From Planctomycetaceae bacterium (lineage in GTDB: Bacteria > Planctomycetota > Planctomycetia > Pirellulales > Pirellulaceae), in the NCBI GenBank assembly GCA_003455945.1, contig DMPQ01000320.1, positions 3,190 through 15,512 of the forward strand: DNA of 12,323 bases. The letters run 5' to 3'. A program made the translations under genes and the position numbers. Below the pieces are notes generated by a model. The model searched no databases and had not been told where the DNA came from. It saw only the letters and a list, made by a program, of their open reading frames with translations. Of this stretch, positions 6,783 to 12,323 are shown one piece after another (positions within the stretch are counted from its first letter, which is position 1; each line of letters starts with the position of its first letter).

Positions 6783-7913
6783 TCATCGTCGCTCGACCAG
6801 AAAGAGCTGTTCGGTGACGTGCAGCGGTCGATGGTCGAAGTTGCGACTGCCGCGAAACGCGTTGTACCGCACCTCGAACCGCTCGACCGAACCGAACTTC
6901 TCGAGCAATCGACGCATCGTCTCGGGAGCGACGAACCCCTCGTCGCTGAAGCTCACGAGCAGGAAGCGAGCGGGAACGCTACCGAAGAGCTCTTCGAGCA
7001 GCGGCAGCGAACGACTCCGGACGTTGTACTCCGAGCGCCGCCAATCGGCCGGAATGCCCGAGACGCGGCTCATCCGCTGCGGTTCGCGATAGTCGACCAG
7101 CAGGTCGAGCATGAAGTAGTTGGAGCCGTACGGGTGCTGGTTGTACGGAGGATCGACGTAGCAGAGGTCGACCTCCGGGATCTCACGAGCGGCTCGATTC
7201 GCATCCCCTTCGAGCACCGTCACGCGACTGTCGAATCGACTGAGCACCGGCGGTTCGAGCACGATCGGCGCCAGGATCCGCGAGAGAGCATCCTGACCGC
7301 TCCCGCCGAACCGCCCGACGCCGGTCCGCCGATCCTTGTAGAACCCCTTGAAGACGCCGGCGGTATTCGCGTGAATCGACGCGCGACTGAGCAGCGGACC
7401 GAGCAGGAGTTCGCGCGTGCGCCGATCGCACTCGTCGAGCGCCCGGCGATAGTCGTCCAGACGTCGCGCGTTCTCGGGGGTATAGAAGACCCGCTCGTCG
7501 GCGCGGATCGCCTGGGGGTCGATCGGCGCATAATGACGCTCGAAGATCCCCGGACCGAACGGTCGTTCGTCGCATCGCCGACGAATTCGCTCGATCGTCC
7601 GCTCGAGTTCGACGCGATCGACCTCGTCCCGATTCGACAGGAAGCAGCGCGCGATCACGCCGGCGTACGGTTCCAGGTCGTTGACGATCAGCCGATCGGC
7701 ATGTCGCTTCAGGAATCGAGCCACGACTCCCGAGCCGGTGAACGGGTCGAAGGCGGACAATCGCCGGCCGCCGAGTCGCTCGCGAATTCGCCGGACCCCT
7801 TCGCCGATCGGTCCGAGCAGCGCGCGCTTGTTGCCCAGATAGGTCACGAGCTGGCGAGTCAGATACTCGGGGTCCTCGTCCGGCGCTTCCGACTGCATCG
7901 TTTCCGACGGCAT
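6783..7913 (-). CDS. D12-class (Dam-like) N6-adenine DNA methyltransferase
   Basis: The 376-residue protein has the motif order of alpha-group adenine methyltransferases: motif X TYLGNKRALL (24-33), motif I AFDPFTGSGVVARF (54-67) for SAM binding, an acidic motif II residue (IVNDLEP, 76-82), a long variable region likely to recognise DNA, and the catalytic DPPY (254-257) followed by NQHPYGSNYFML. All key residues are intact, so it should be active. No restriction endonuclease is adjacent, so it is either a solitary regulatory or maintenance methylase or half of a split system. The target cannot be read from the sequence; GATC is one candidate given its abundance here. The ATG at 7913 is preferred, with 7898 as an alternative; neither has a strong ribosome site. 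The open frame runs upstream through the dehydrogenase gene, but that part is arginine-rich shadow. Its stop overlaps a possible start of the next gene. Confidence 0.92.
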   Translation of the reverse strand: MPSETMQSEAPDEDPEYLTRQLVTYLGNKRALLGPIGEGVRRIRERLGGRRLSAFDPFTGSGVVARFLKRHADRLIVNDLEPYAGVIARCFLSNRDEVDRVELERTIERIRRRCDERPFGPGIFERHYAPIDPQAIRADERVFYTPENARRLDDYRRALDECDRRTRELLLGPLLSRASIHANTAGVFKGFYKDRRTGVGRFGGSGQDALSRILAPIVLEPPVLSRFDSRVTVLEGDANRAAREIPEVDLCYVDPPYNQHPYGSNYFMLDLLVDYREPQRMSRVSGIPADWRRSEYNVRSRSLPLLEELFGSVPARFLLVSFSDEGFVAPETMRRLLEKFGSVERFEVRYNAFRGSRNFDHRPLHVTEQLFLVERR

Positions 7914-8002
7914 CGTCCGGCTCGATCCTCTTCGGTCGTAGGCTCTCGCATCAGCGACTCGATCTTCCGCGTCGCGGCAACGCGCGGCGGTCGGATCGTC
8001 GT

Positions 8003-9118
8003 TCAGCGATCGAACTCGATGATCGACTTGATCGCCTGCCCCGTCCGCCCGTGCAGATGCGACAGCGATCGGTCGATCGACAGGCGATGCGTGATCAGTC
8101 GTTCCGGGGCGATTCCTTGCTCGAGGAACCAGCCGAGATTCCGGAAGGCGGCGCGAAAGTCGCGCTGCGCCGAATTGACGATGCCGACGAACAGGTGATT
8201 GCGCAGGATCGCATCGCGCATCAGCGCGGACCAGGGGAGCGACCGCGGCTCGGGAGTCCGTTCGCAGCCGAGCCACGCGAGCACGCCGAGGGCACGCATC
8301 CGTCCCGCGGCTCGCACCATCGCCTCGTCCGATCCGGTCGCCTCGAGCACCAGGTCGAACCCGACCTCTTCCACCGACTCGTCGAACTCGCCGTCGGGAA
8401 GGGGAAGGCGACTCCAGTCGTGGTAATCGGCTCCCAGATCGATCGCCAGCCGACTGCGCGACGTATCGGGGGAGTCGCGCCCGACCATCGTCGTCGGCCA
8501 GCCTCGGGCCAGCGCCGCGATGACGGCAGCGAAAGCGATCGGACCTTGCCCGGTCACGAGGACGCGAGGCGGAACCCGTTCGTAGCTCCGCTCGGGGGCG
8601 CGTCCCGCGTGGATCGCCGCCGCCTCGTGAATCCCCTTCTCGGCGATCGACTGCGGTTCGGTGAAGACCGCGACCGCTTCGATCCCGACGGGAATCGGCA
8701 ACAGATGCTCGGGCCGATCGAGCCAACGGCGGACGCCGAAACCGTCGGCGCGATAGATGCCTCGCTCGATGTAGCGCCCCGGAGGCAACAGATCAGGACG
8801 CTCGACACGCGGGTCGAGCGAGCGGCGGACGAGCGGCACCACCTCGGTGCCGACGAGCGATTCGGCGACGCCGTCGCCAACCGCGACGATCCGCGCACGA
8901 CATTCGTGACCGAGCACCAGTCGATCCGTGCCGGGGGCGACCCACGGAGCGCGCGACGCCAGGATATCTCGATCGGTGCCGCAGATGCCGAGTTCGATCG
9001 TCTCGCACAGCACCTCGCCCGACCCCGGAGCGTCGGGAAGGTCGACCGGTTCCCAAGTCCCTCGGTCCGATCCGACTCGCGCACAGAGCGCGACGGCGTC
9101 CGTCGAACGTCGGTTCAT
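8003..9118 (-). CDS. Glucose 1-dehydrogenase-like medium-chain dehydrogenase
   Basis: The 371-residue cytoplasmic enzyme belongs to the zinc-type medium-chain dehydrogenases and most resembles archaeal and bacterial glucose 1-dehydrogenases, which oxidise aldoses with NAD(P)+. Catalytic-zinc ligands are visible: Cys46 (GICGTDRDI), His71-Glu72 (LVLGHE) and Glu155 (FTEPQSIAEKG). Other family marks are GIYRADGF (120-127), the nucleotide-binding turn VTGQGPIAF (188-196) and VGIVNSAQRDF (311-321), equivalent to the glucose-dehydrogenase GSVN segment. Arg214 after the second Rossmann strand would suit NADP. The structural-zinc lobe has lost all four cysteines (residues 95-119, VRRSLDPRVERPDLLPPGR). 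The ATG at 9118 has GGGAGAG upstream and overlaps the upstream hydrolase stop in ATGA, so translation is coupled. Glucose as substrate is inferred; another sugar or polyol is possible. Confidence 0.88.
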   Translation of the reverse strand: MNRRSTDAVALCARVGSDRGTWEPVDLPDAPGSGEVLCETIELGICGTDRDILASRAPWVAPGTDRLVLGHECRARIVAVGDGVAESLVGTEVVPLVRRSLDPRVERPDLLPPGRYIERGIYRADGFGVRRWLDRPEHLLPIPVGIEAVAVFTEPQSIAEKGIHEAAAIHAGRAPERSYERVPPRVLVTGQGPIAFAAVIAALARGWPTTMVGRDSPDTSRSRLAIDLGADYHDWSRLPLPDGEFDESVEEVGFDLVLEATGSDEAMVRAAGRMRALGVLAWLGCERTPEPRSLPWSALMRDAILRNHLFVGIVNSAQRDFRAAFRNLGWFLEQGIAPERLITHRLSIDRSLSHLHGRTGQAIKSIIEFDR

Positions 9119-10284
9119 GCCAGACTCTCCCGCGAACCGACGAACGGATGTCGCTCGGCTTCGAGCCCATCGATCGCATGGCCTTCGGCGACGAGCGATG
9201 CCGAAGCACTGCTCGTCGTGCGAGTCCTCTCGCCGTGCGGCACGTCGACCGGTCGGGATTCGGTAAGGGGCGCTTCGAGCTGCTCGACCAGGCGATGATC
9301 GAGCCAGTGGCGCTGTGACGCGTCGGCGCCGACATACCCCAGGTGCCCGCCTCCATCGGTCAGCAGGACTCGCACGTGCCGAGCGGCGGGAAGTCCGTCG
9401 AACGTCGCTGCCGGAACGATCGGATCGTCGTCGGCCGCGACGATCAGCGTCGGCACCGGAATCCGTCCGAGCTCATGCACCGCGCTGGCTCGGTCGTAGT
9501 AGTCGTCGACATCCCGATAGCCGTTGATCGGCGCGGTCCATTGCGAATCGAAACGGCGCAACCGATCGGGCAACTGCCAACGATCGGAAGCGAGAAACCC
9601 GGGGACGTTGCGCCGCCGCTGGACCATCCGCTTCAGATTGCGGACGAACGACCAGTCGTAGATCCGATTGAGTCCCCGATCGAGTTGATCGGCACAGAGG
9701 GCCAACTTCAGCGGCGGCGCGATGGCGATCCCGCGCTCGACTCGCTCCGCCGTCCGACTCCAACAACCCAGCAGCTTCAGCAGCTGGTTCCCTCCCATCG
9801 AGAAGCCGACGAGCGACAGTTTCGGGAGCGACGGGTCGCGAGCCTCCAGCCCCTCGATCACCTCGGCCAGATCGGTCCAGCGTCCGGCATGCGTGTGCCC
9901 TCGCGCCGTGAGGGCGCCGTCGCCGCAGCCTCGCATGTCCATCCGATAGACGTCCCAACCGCGCGTCGCCAAGCGAGCGGCCAGACGGGCGACGTAACGC
10001 GAGCGGTGACAGCCGCCGAGCCCGTGCAGCAACAACGCGGCTCGCCCCGTACCGTGACCGCCGACCGGACGGTCGTGATGAACGTGGAGCCGGTCGCCGT
10101 CCGCCGTCCGAATCGAGATCGATTCGTGAACGGCCGGCAGCGGAGGGGCCGGCCAATAGGAACCGAGAATCGTCTGGGCGTGTCCGCCTCGGACCCAAGG
10201 GTGCGGGCGAAAGCGGGGAAGCTCTCCCCAGACTTCGCCGGGACTCGATTCCCCACCGCTTCCTGCTCGCGCCCCGTTCGTCAT
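9115..10284 (-). CDS. YheT-type alpha/beta hydrolase
   Basis: The 389-residue protein carries the marks of the YheT/ABHD-like esterase family: PHPWVRGGHAQTI (27-39), the oxyanion segment LLHGLGGCHRSRY (85-97), MRGCGDG (117-123), the nucleophile elbow GFSMGGNQLLK (Ser162), VAADDDPIV (acid at about Asp287) and GGGHLGY (His314). The catalytic triad is complete. It has no signal peptide, so it is probably cytoplasmic; the physiological ester is unknown for most members. A hydrophilic tail of about 50 residues (340-389) follows the catalytic domain, and its last codon overlaps the dehydrogenase start. The ATG at 10284 is chosen for GGGAG four bases upstream. ATGs at 10302 and 10299 behind AGGTG, and a GTG at 10311, are alternatives that add nine residues or fewer. 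It is first in the four-gene minus-strand run. Confidence 0.92.
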   Translation of the reverse strand: MTNGARAGSGGESSPGEVWGELPRFRPHPWVRGGHAQTILGSYWPAPPLPAVHESISIRTADGDRLHVHHDRPVGGHGTGRAALLLHGLGGCHRSRYVARLAARLATRGWDVYRMDMRGCGDGALTARGHTHAGRWTDLAEVIEGLEARDPSLPKLSLVGFSMGGNQLLKLLGCWSRTAERVERGIAIAPPLKLALCADQLDRGLNRIYDWSFVRNLKRMVQRRRNVPGFLASDRWQLPDRLRRFDSQWTAPINGYRDVDDYYDRASAVHELGRIPVPTLIVAADDDPIVPAATFDGLPAARHVRVLLTDGGGHLGYVGADASQRHWLDHRLVEQLEAPLTESRPVDVPHGERTRTTSSASASLVAEGHAIDGLEAERHPFVGSRESLA

Positions 10285-10368
10285 CGATCTCCCGATCATC
10301 ATCACCTGCACAGCCGACCGCTTCCGGCGTCGCGTCGGTCCGTGCCGTCGCGCCGGGGTCGGGAAGGC

Positions 10369-10397
10369 ATTCTATGGTTCGGTCGTCTGCGGGGCCA
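10369..10397 (-). promoter_or_regulatory. Candidate promoter of the YheT-like gene run
   Basis: On the minus strand TAGAAT (10369-10374) sits 84 bases before the ATG at 10284. At 17 bases upstream of it is TGGCCC (10392-10397), a weak -35. The 9-base string TAGAATGCC is identical to that before the GYF_2-like gene. The -35 position falls on one arm of an inverted repeat (10389-10396), so a factor bound there could affect this promoter. Inference from base patterns only. Confidence 0.35.
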
Positions 10398-10438
10398 CGC
10401 AACCCCTCGGCATTCCGCAACTGCCCGTCCGGCCCCGC
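10389..10438. repeat. 8-base inverted repeat in the gap upstream of the Hpt gene
   Basis: GCGGGGCC (10389-10396) and its exact reverse complement GGCCCCGC (10431-10438) are separated by 34 bases in the 186-base divergent gap between the YheT-like and Hpt genes. It could be a protein-binding site pair or a leader hairpin ending 32 bases before the Hpt start. In G+C-rich DNA such a match can arise by chance. Confidence 0.3.
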
Positions 10439-10470
10439 TCGGCGGCCGCGACCGTCCAGGAACTCCGTCG

Positions 10471-10797
10471 ATGCTCCCAGTCGATACGGGCCCTCCCACC
10501 GCTCCGATCCGCTCGTCGAAGCTGGAAGAACCGGACTTCCTCGAGTTGGTGGCGATGTACGTCGACGAGATGCCACAGCGGATCGGCAGTCTGACCGATT
10601 GCGTGACGCGGCGCGACTGGGATCGGCTGGGCGTGCTGGCTCATCAGATCAAGGGCTCGGCCGGCTCGTACGGCTTCGATCCGCTGACTCGGCTGGCCGA
10701 CGCGCTGGAGCATGCCTGTCGGGTCGACGGGCGTCTGACGGCGATTCTCGGCGCCGTCGACGAGTTGATCGAATCGATGCGCCGCGTCGAACTCTAG
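10471..10797 (+). CDS. Single-domain histidine phosphotransfer (Hpt) protein
   Basis: The 108-residue protein is one Hpt domain, a four-helix bundle that relays phosphate between response-regulator receivers in phosphorelays. The phosphorylation site is His58 in LAHQIKGSAGSYGF (56-69), with the family Lys-Gly-Ser-Ala and Gly-Phe positions in place. An early helix (FLELVAMYVDEMPQRI) and two later helices are evident. There is no kinase, receiver or other domain, and no two-component partner lies in the window, so its partners are encoded elsewhere. The ATG at 10471 is chosen because AGGA lies nine bases upstream and the Hpt fold begins shortly after. The long open frame upstream of it is shadow of the YheT-like gene. 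It is transcribed alone, divergent from the YheT-like gene. Confidence 0.9.
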   Translation: MLPVDTGPPTAPIRSSKLEEPDFLELVAMYVDEMPQRIGSLTDCVTRRDWDRLGVLAHQIKGSAGSYGFDPLTRLADALEHACRVDGRLTAILGAVDELIESMRRVEL

Positions 10798-10822
10798 TCG
10801 TCTCCGCCTCCCGTCGCTGGGT

Positions 10823-10836
10823 CGCGTCGAGACGCG
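10823..10836. terminator. Hairpin between the convergent Hpt and thioredoxin/propeller genes
   Basis: CGCGT (10823-10827) and ACGCG (10832-10836) form a perfect stem around a CGAG loop, in the 96-base gap between two convergent stop codons. Placement suits a shared terminator. No T run follows on either strand, so a Rho-type end or a chance hairpin is also possible. Confidence 0.25.
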
Positions 10837-10893
10837 GCACGGTGGCCCGCTCGACCGTTTCGGAGGCACCGTTTCTCGACCGCTCCCCAACGC

Positions 10894-12323
10894 TCAGCGC
10901 GACGTCCCTCGATCGTCCCCCTGAGCCGGATTGCGAGCCTGAACGGCGGTCCGGCCGGTATCCCAGCGGCGAAGTCCCTCGGCGGTCGAGACCCACAGCG
11001 AGGTCCGGTTATCGGATCGCGCGAAGGCCATGCCGGTCAGGGTAGCGCCGAGCTGGAACCGGTCCTTCCGATCGCCGCTCTCGTCGATCAGGTGGATCGA
11101 GCCGTCGGGACGAGCGATCGCCCACAGGCCGACGCCGTCGATCTCGCCGTGGCGGACGAACTGCACCTGATCGCGGAAGACCTCGTGACTCAGTCGGACC
11201 GACCAGCGTTCGCGCCAGGCGGTGTCGAACGCGACGGCATGAACGCCTCCGCGATCGTCGAGTGCGAGCGTCAGGAGCGAACCCTGTTCGACCGTTCCTT
11301 CGCTGGCGAAGACGTGGGCGATCTGCCACTTGTCGATGTTGACCGCGTCGACCTGCGACAGGTCATCGCTGACTCGGAAGAGTCCGCCGTCGCGCGACGT
11401 GGCCCAGAGCCCGGGCATCTGCGAGCGGCCGGGAGTCGCCCAGGCGAGCGACGCGATCGCGGGGATCACGTCGGTCCGCGCCTGTTCGCGCCCCTGCTGA
11501 TCGAAGCGGACGAGGCCGCCGTTCTGCCAATGTCCGACCCACAGATCGACGCGACCGTCCGCCGCGGCATCGCCGAGCGCCCAGTCGCGGATCGGCGAGT
11601 CGGCCGGGCGATCGATCGTCGCGACGACCTGATCGTCGACGATCAGCTTAAGCCGAGTTCCGAGGACCGAGCCGACCGCCCACCAGGTCCGATCGCCGAC
11701 GCGACAGCCGCGAACCTGCGTGTAGTTGTCCGCCGTCTCGCGTCCCAGATCGATTCGCGCACCGACCTTGCCGTCCGCTCCGATCCGGACCAGGGTCTGG
11801 TAGCCGTCGAGCACGACCAGGTCCGAACCGGTCGACAGACCGACGACTCCCGGATTCCCCGGCGCGGTCAGCCCTTCGACCATCTCGCGCGGCGAGAGCG
11901 AGAAGAGTTCCGGCAGACGCTGCGGCGCGAAGCTCGCGTTGCGCATCGTCGATGCCGCGGCGCGATCGTAAGCCGCCTCGACCAACTGCGTCTCGAAGAG
12001 CTTCAGATAGTCGCGATACTCGTCCCGCATCTCGGCCGCGATCTCCTCGCCCGCCGCGACTCGGCGGAGCACGGCCGCCAGATCCTCGCCCAGTCGCCCC
12101 TGATCGAGCACGTCGAAGTACTGCACGCGGCCATCCTTGCCGAGCACGATCACGGTCGGCAGCAGCGAGACGTCGAAGATCGACTTGCCGACCTGCTGCG
12201 GGTCGCGCAGCACGCGATCGACCGGAACGTTCCAGCGTCGCAGAAGATCGGTCAGACCATCGCGCGGCAGGTCGGACGGCGGATCGGTGCAGATCGCCAT
12301 CGCGAGCGTCCCGGTCGCGGATT
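10894..12323 (-). CDS. Thioredoxin-fold / beta-propeller protein, N-terminus outside the window
   Basis: The frame is open to the right edge with no stop, and the residues before the first in-window ATG (12300) continue in a hydrophobic pattern, so this is the C-terminal part of a longer protein. The first 85 visible residues look like the second half of a TlpA/AhpC-type thioredoxin fold: a strand ending AICTDPP, helix, NVPVDRVLRDPQQV, the cis-proline region SLLPTVIVLGKDGRV (45-59), then a terminal helix. The CxxC active site, if present, would lie upstream. A helical linker (86-125) leads to about 310 residues of repeated short beta strands with aspartate/glycine turns, tryptophans and units such as DGRVDLWVGHWQNGG and GLWATSRDGGLF, typical of a beta-propeller. 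The protein is probably exported and could couple redox or scaffold functions; the role is unknown. It ends in a short charged tail. Confidence 0.8.
   Translation of the reverse strand, partial: SATGTLAMAICTDPPSDLPRDGLTDLLRRWNVPVDRVLRDPQQVGKSIFDVSLLPTVIVLGKDGRVQYFDVLDQGRLGEDLAAVLRRVAAGEEIAAEMRDEYRDYLKLFETQLVEAAYDRAAASTMRNASFAPQRLPELFSLSPREMVEGLTAPGNPGVVGLSTGSDLVVLDGYQTLVRIGADGKVGARIDLGRETADNYTQVRGCRVGDRTWWAVGSVLGTRLKLIVDDQVVATIDRPADSPIRDWALGDAAADGRVDLWVGHWQNGGLVRFDQQGREQARTDVIPAIASLAWATPGRSQMPGLWATSRDGGLFRVSDDLSQVDAVNIDKWQIAHVFASEGTVEQGSLLTLALDDRGGVHAVAFDTAWRERWSVRLSHEVFRDQVQFVRHGEIDGVGLWAIARPDGSIHLIDESGDRKDRFQLGATLTGMAFARSDNRTSLWVSTAEGLRRWDTGRTAVQARNPAQGDDRGTSR

Noticed and set aside
5548..7092. 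Long open frame of 514 codons on the plus strand
   Set aside because: It lies antisense to the secreted hydrolase and the methyltransferase, is rich in Arg/Asp/His, has no recognisable motif, and follows from the lack of stops in this G+C-rich DNA.
6783..7913. Possible restriction-modification or phage-defence island around the methyltransferase
   Set aside because: Neighbouring genes are metabolic enzymes; no nuclease, helicase, integrase or tRNA boundary is seen.
7914..8002. Possible promoter or small gene between the dehydrogenase and the methyltransferase
   Set aside because: The 89-base gap has no -10-like box and no open frame with a ribosome site; co-transcription is simpler.
7914..8726. 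N-terminal extension of 271 codons to the methyltransferase frame
   Set aside because: It is a shadow of the dehydrogenase gene, made mostly of Arg, Ala and Asp, and adds no domain. The methyltransferase motifs begin only after 7913.
9343..10470. Upstream extension of the Hpt frame
   Set aside because: It is antisense to the YheT-like hydrolase and has no motif. The Hpt fold and a ribosome site fit the ATG at 10471.

Overview
The window is G+C-rich DNA that is almost fully coding. Ten protein genes lie in alternating strand blocks, with short divergent or convergent gaps between them. Codons and dinucleotides are strongly biased to TCG/CGA, and GATC is far more frequent than chance. A member of the Planctomycetota is my best guess. 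The reasons are a membrane-anchored GYF_2-like protein, a thioredoxin-fold/beta-propeller protein, a solitary Hpt protein, secreted hydrolases and loose Shine-Dalgarno use. This is inference from gene style, because no rRNA or other marker gene is present. I saw no tRNA, rRNA, CRISPR array, transposase or integrase.

Layout: (1) Minus strand, 151-2028: an arsenite S-adenosylmethionine methyltransferase (arsM) followed by a PstB-like ABC ATPase. The ATPase has lost three of the motifs needed for ATP handling. Two tandem hairpins follow it. (2) Plus strand, 2204-5277: a single-pass membrane protein with an N-terminal GYF_2-like domain and an unrecognised C-terminal domain. It overlaps by 4 bases a two-domain chromate transporter (chrA). 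Regions 1 and 2 diverge from a 175-base gap that holds a compact set of alternative hairpins. (3) Minus strand, 5359-10284: four genes in a row. They are a YheT-type alpha/beta hydrolase, a glucose-1-dehydrogenase-like enzyme (4-base ATGA overlap), a D12-class adenine DNA methyltransferase, and a secreted dienelactone-hydrolase/acetyl-xylan-esterase-like protein. (4) Plus strand, 10471-10797: a small Hpt phosphotransfer protein. (5) Minus strand, 10894 to beyond the right edge: a thioredoxin-fold plus beta-propeller protein whose N-terminus lies outside the window.

The two metal-related genes, arsM and chrA, sit back to back, so 1-5.3 kb reads as a small oxyanion-handling region (arsenic, chromate, and possibly phosphate/arsenate through the PstB-like protein). 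The most interesting points are the degenerate PstB-like ATPase beside arsM, the translationally coupled GYF_2/membrane protein and ChrA, the dehydrogenase that has lost its structural zinc cysteines, and about 190 GATC sites around a Dam-class methyltransferase.
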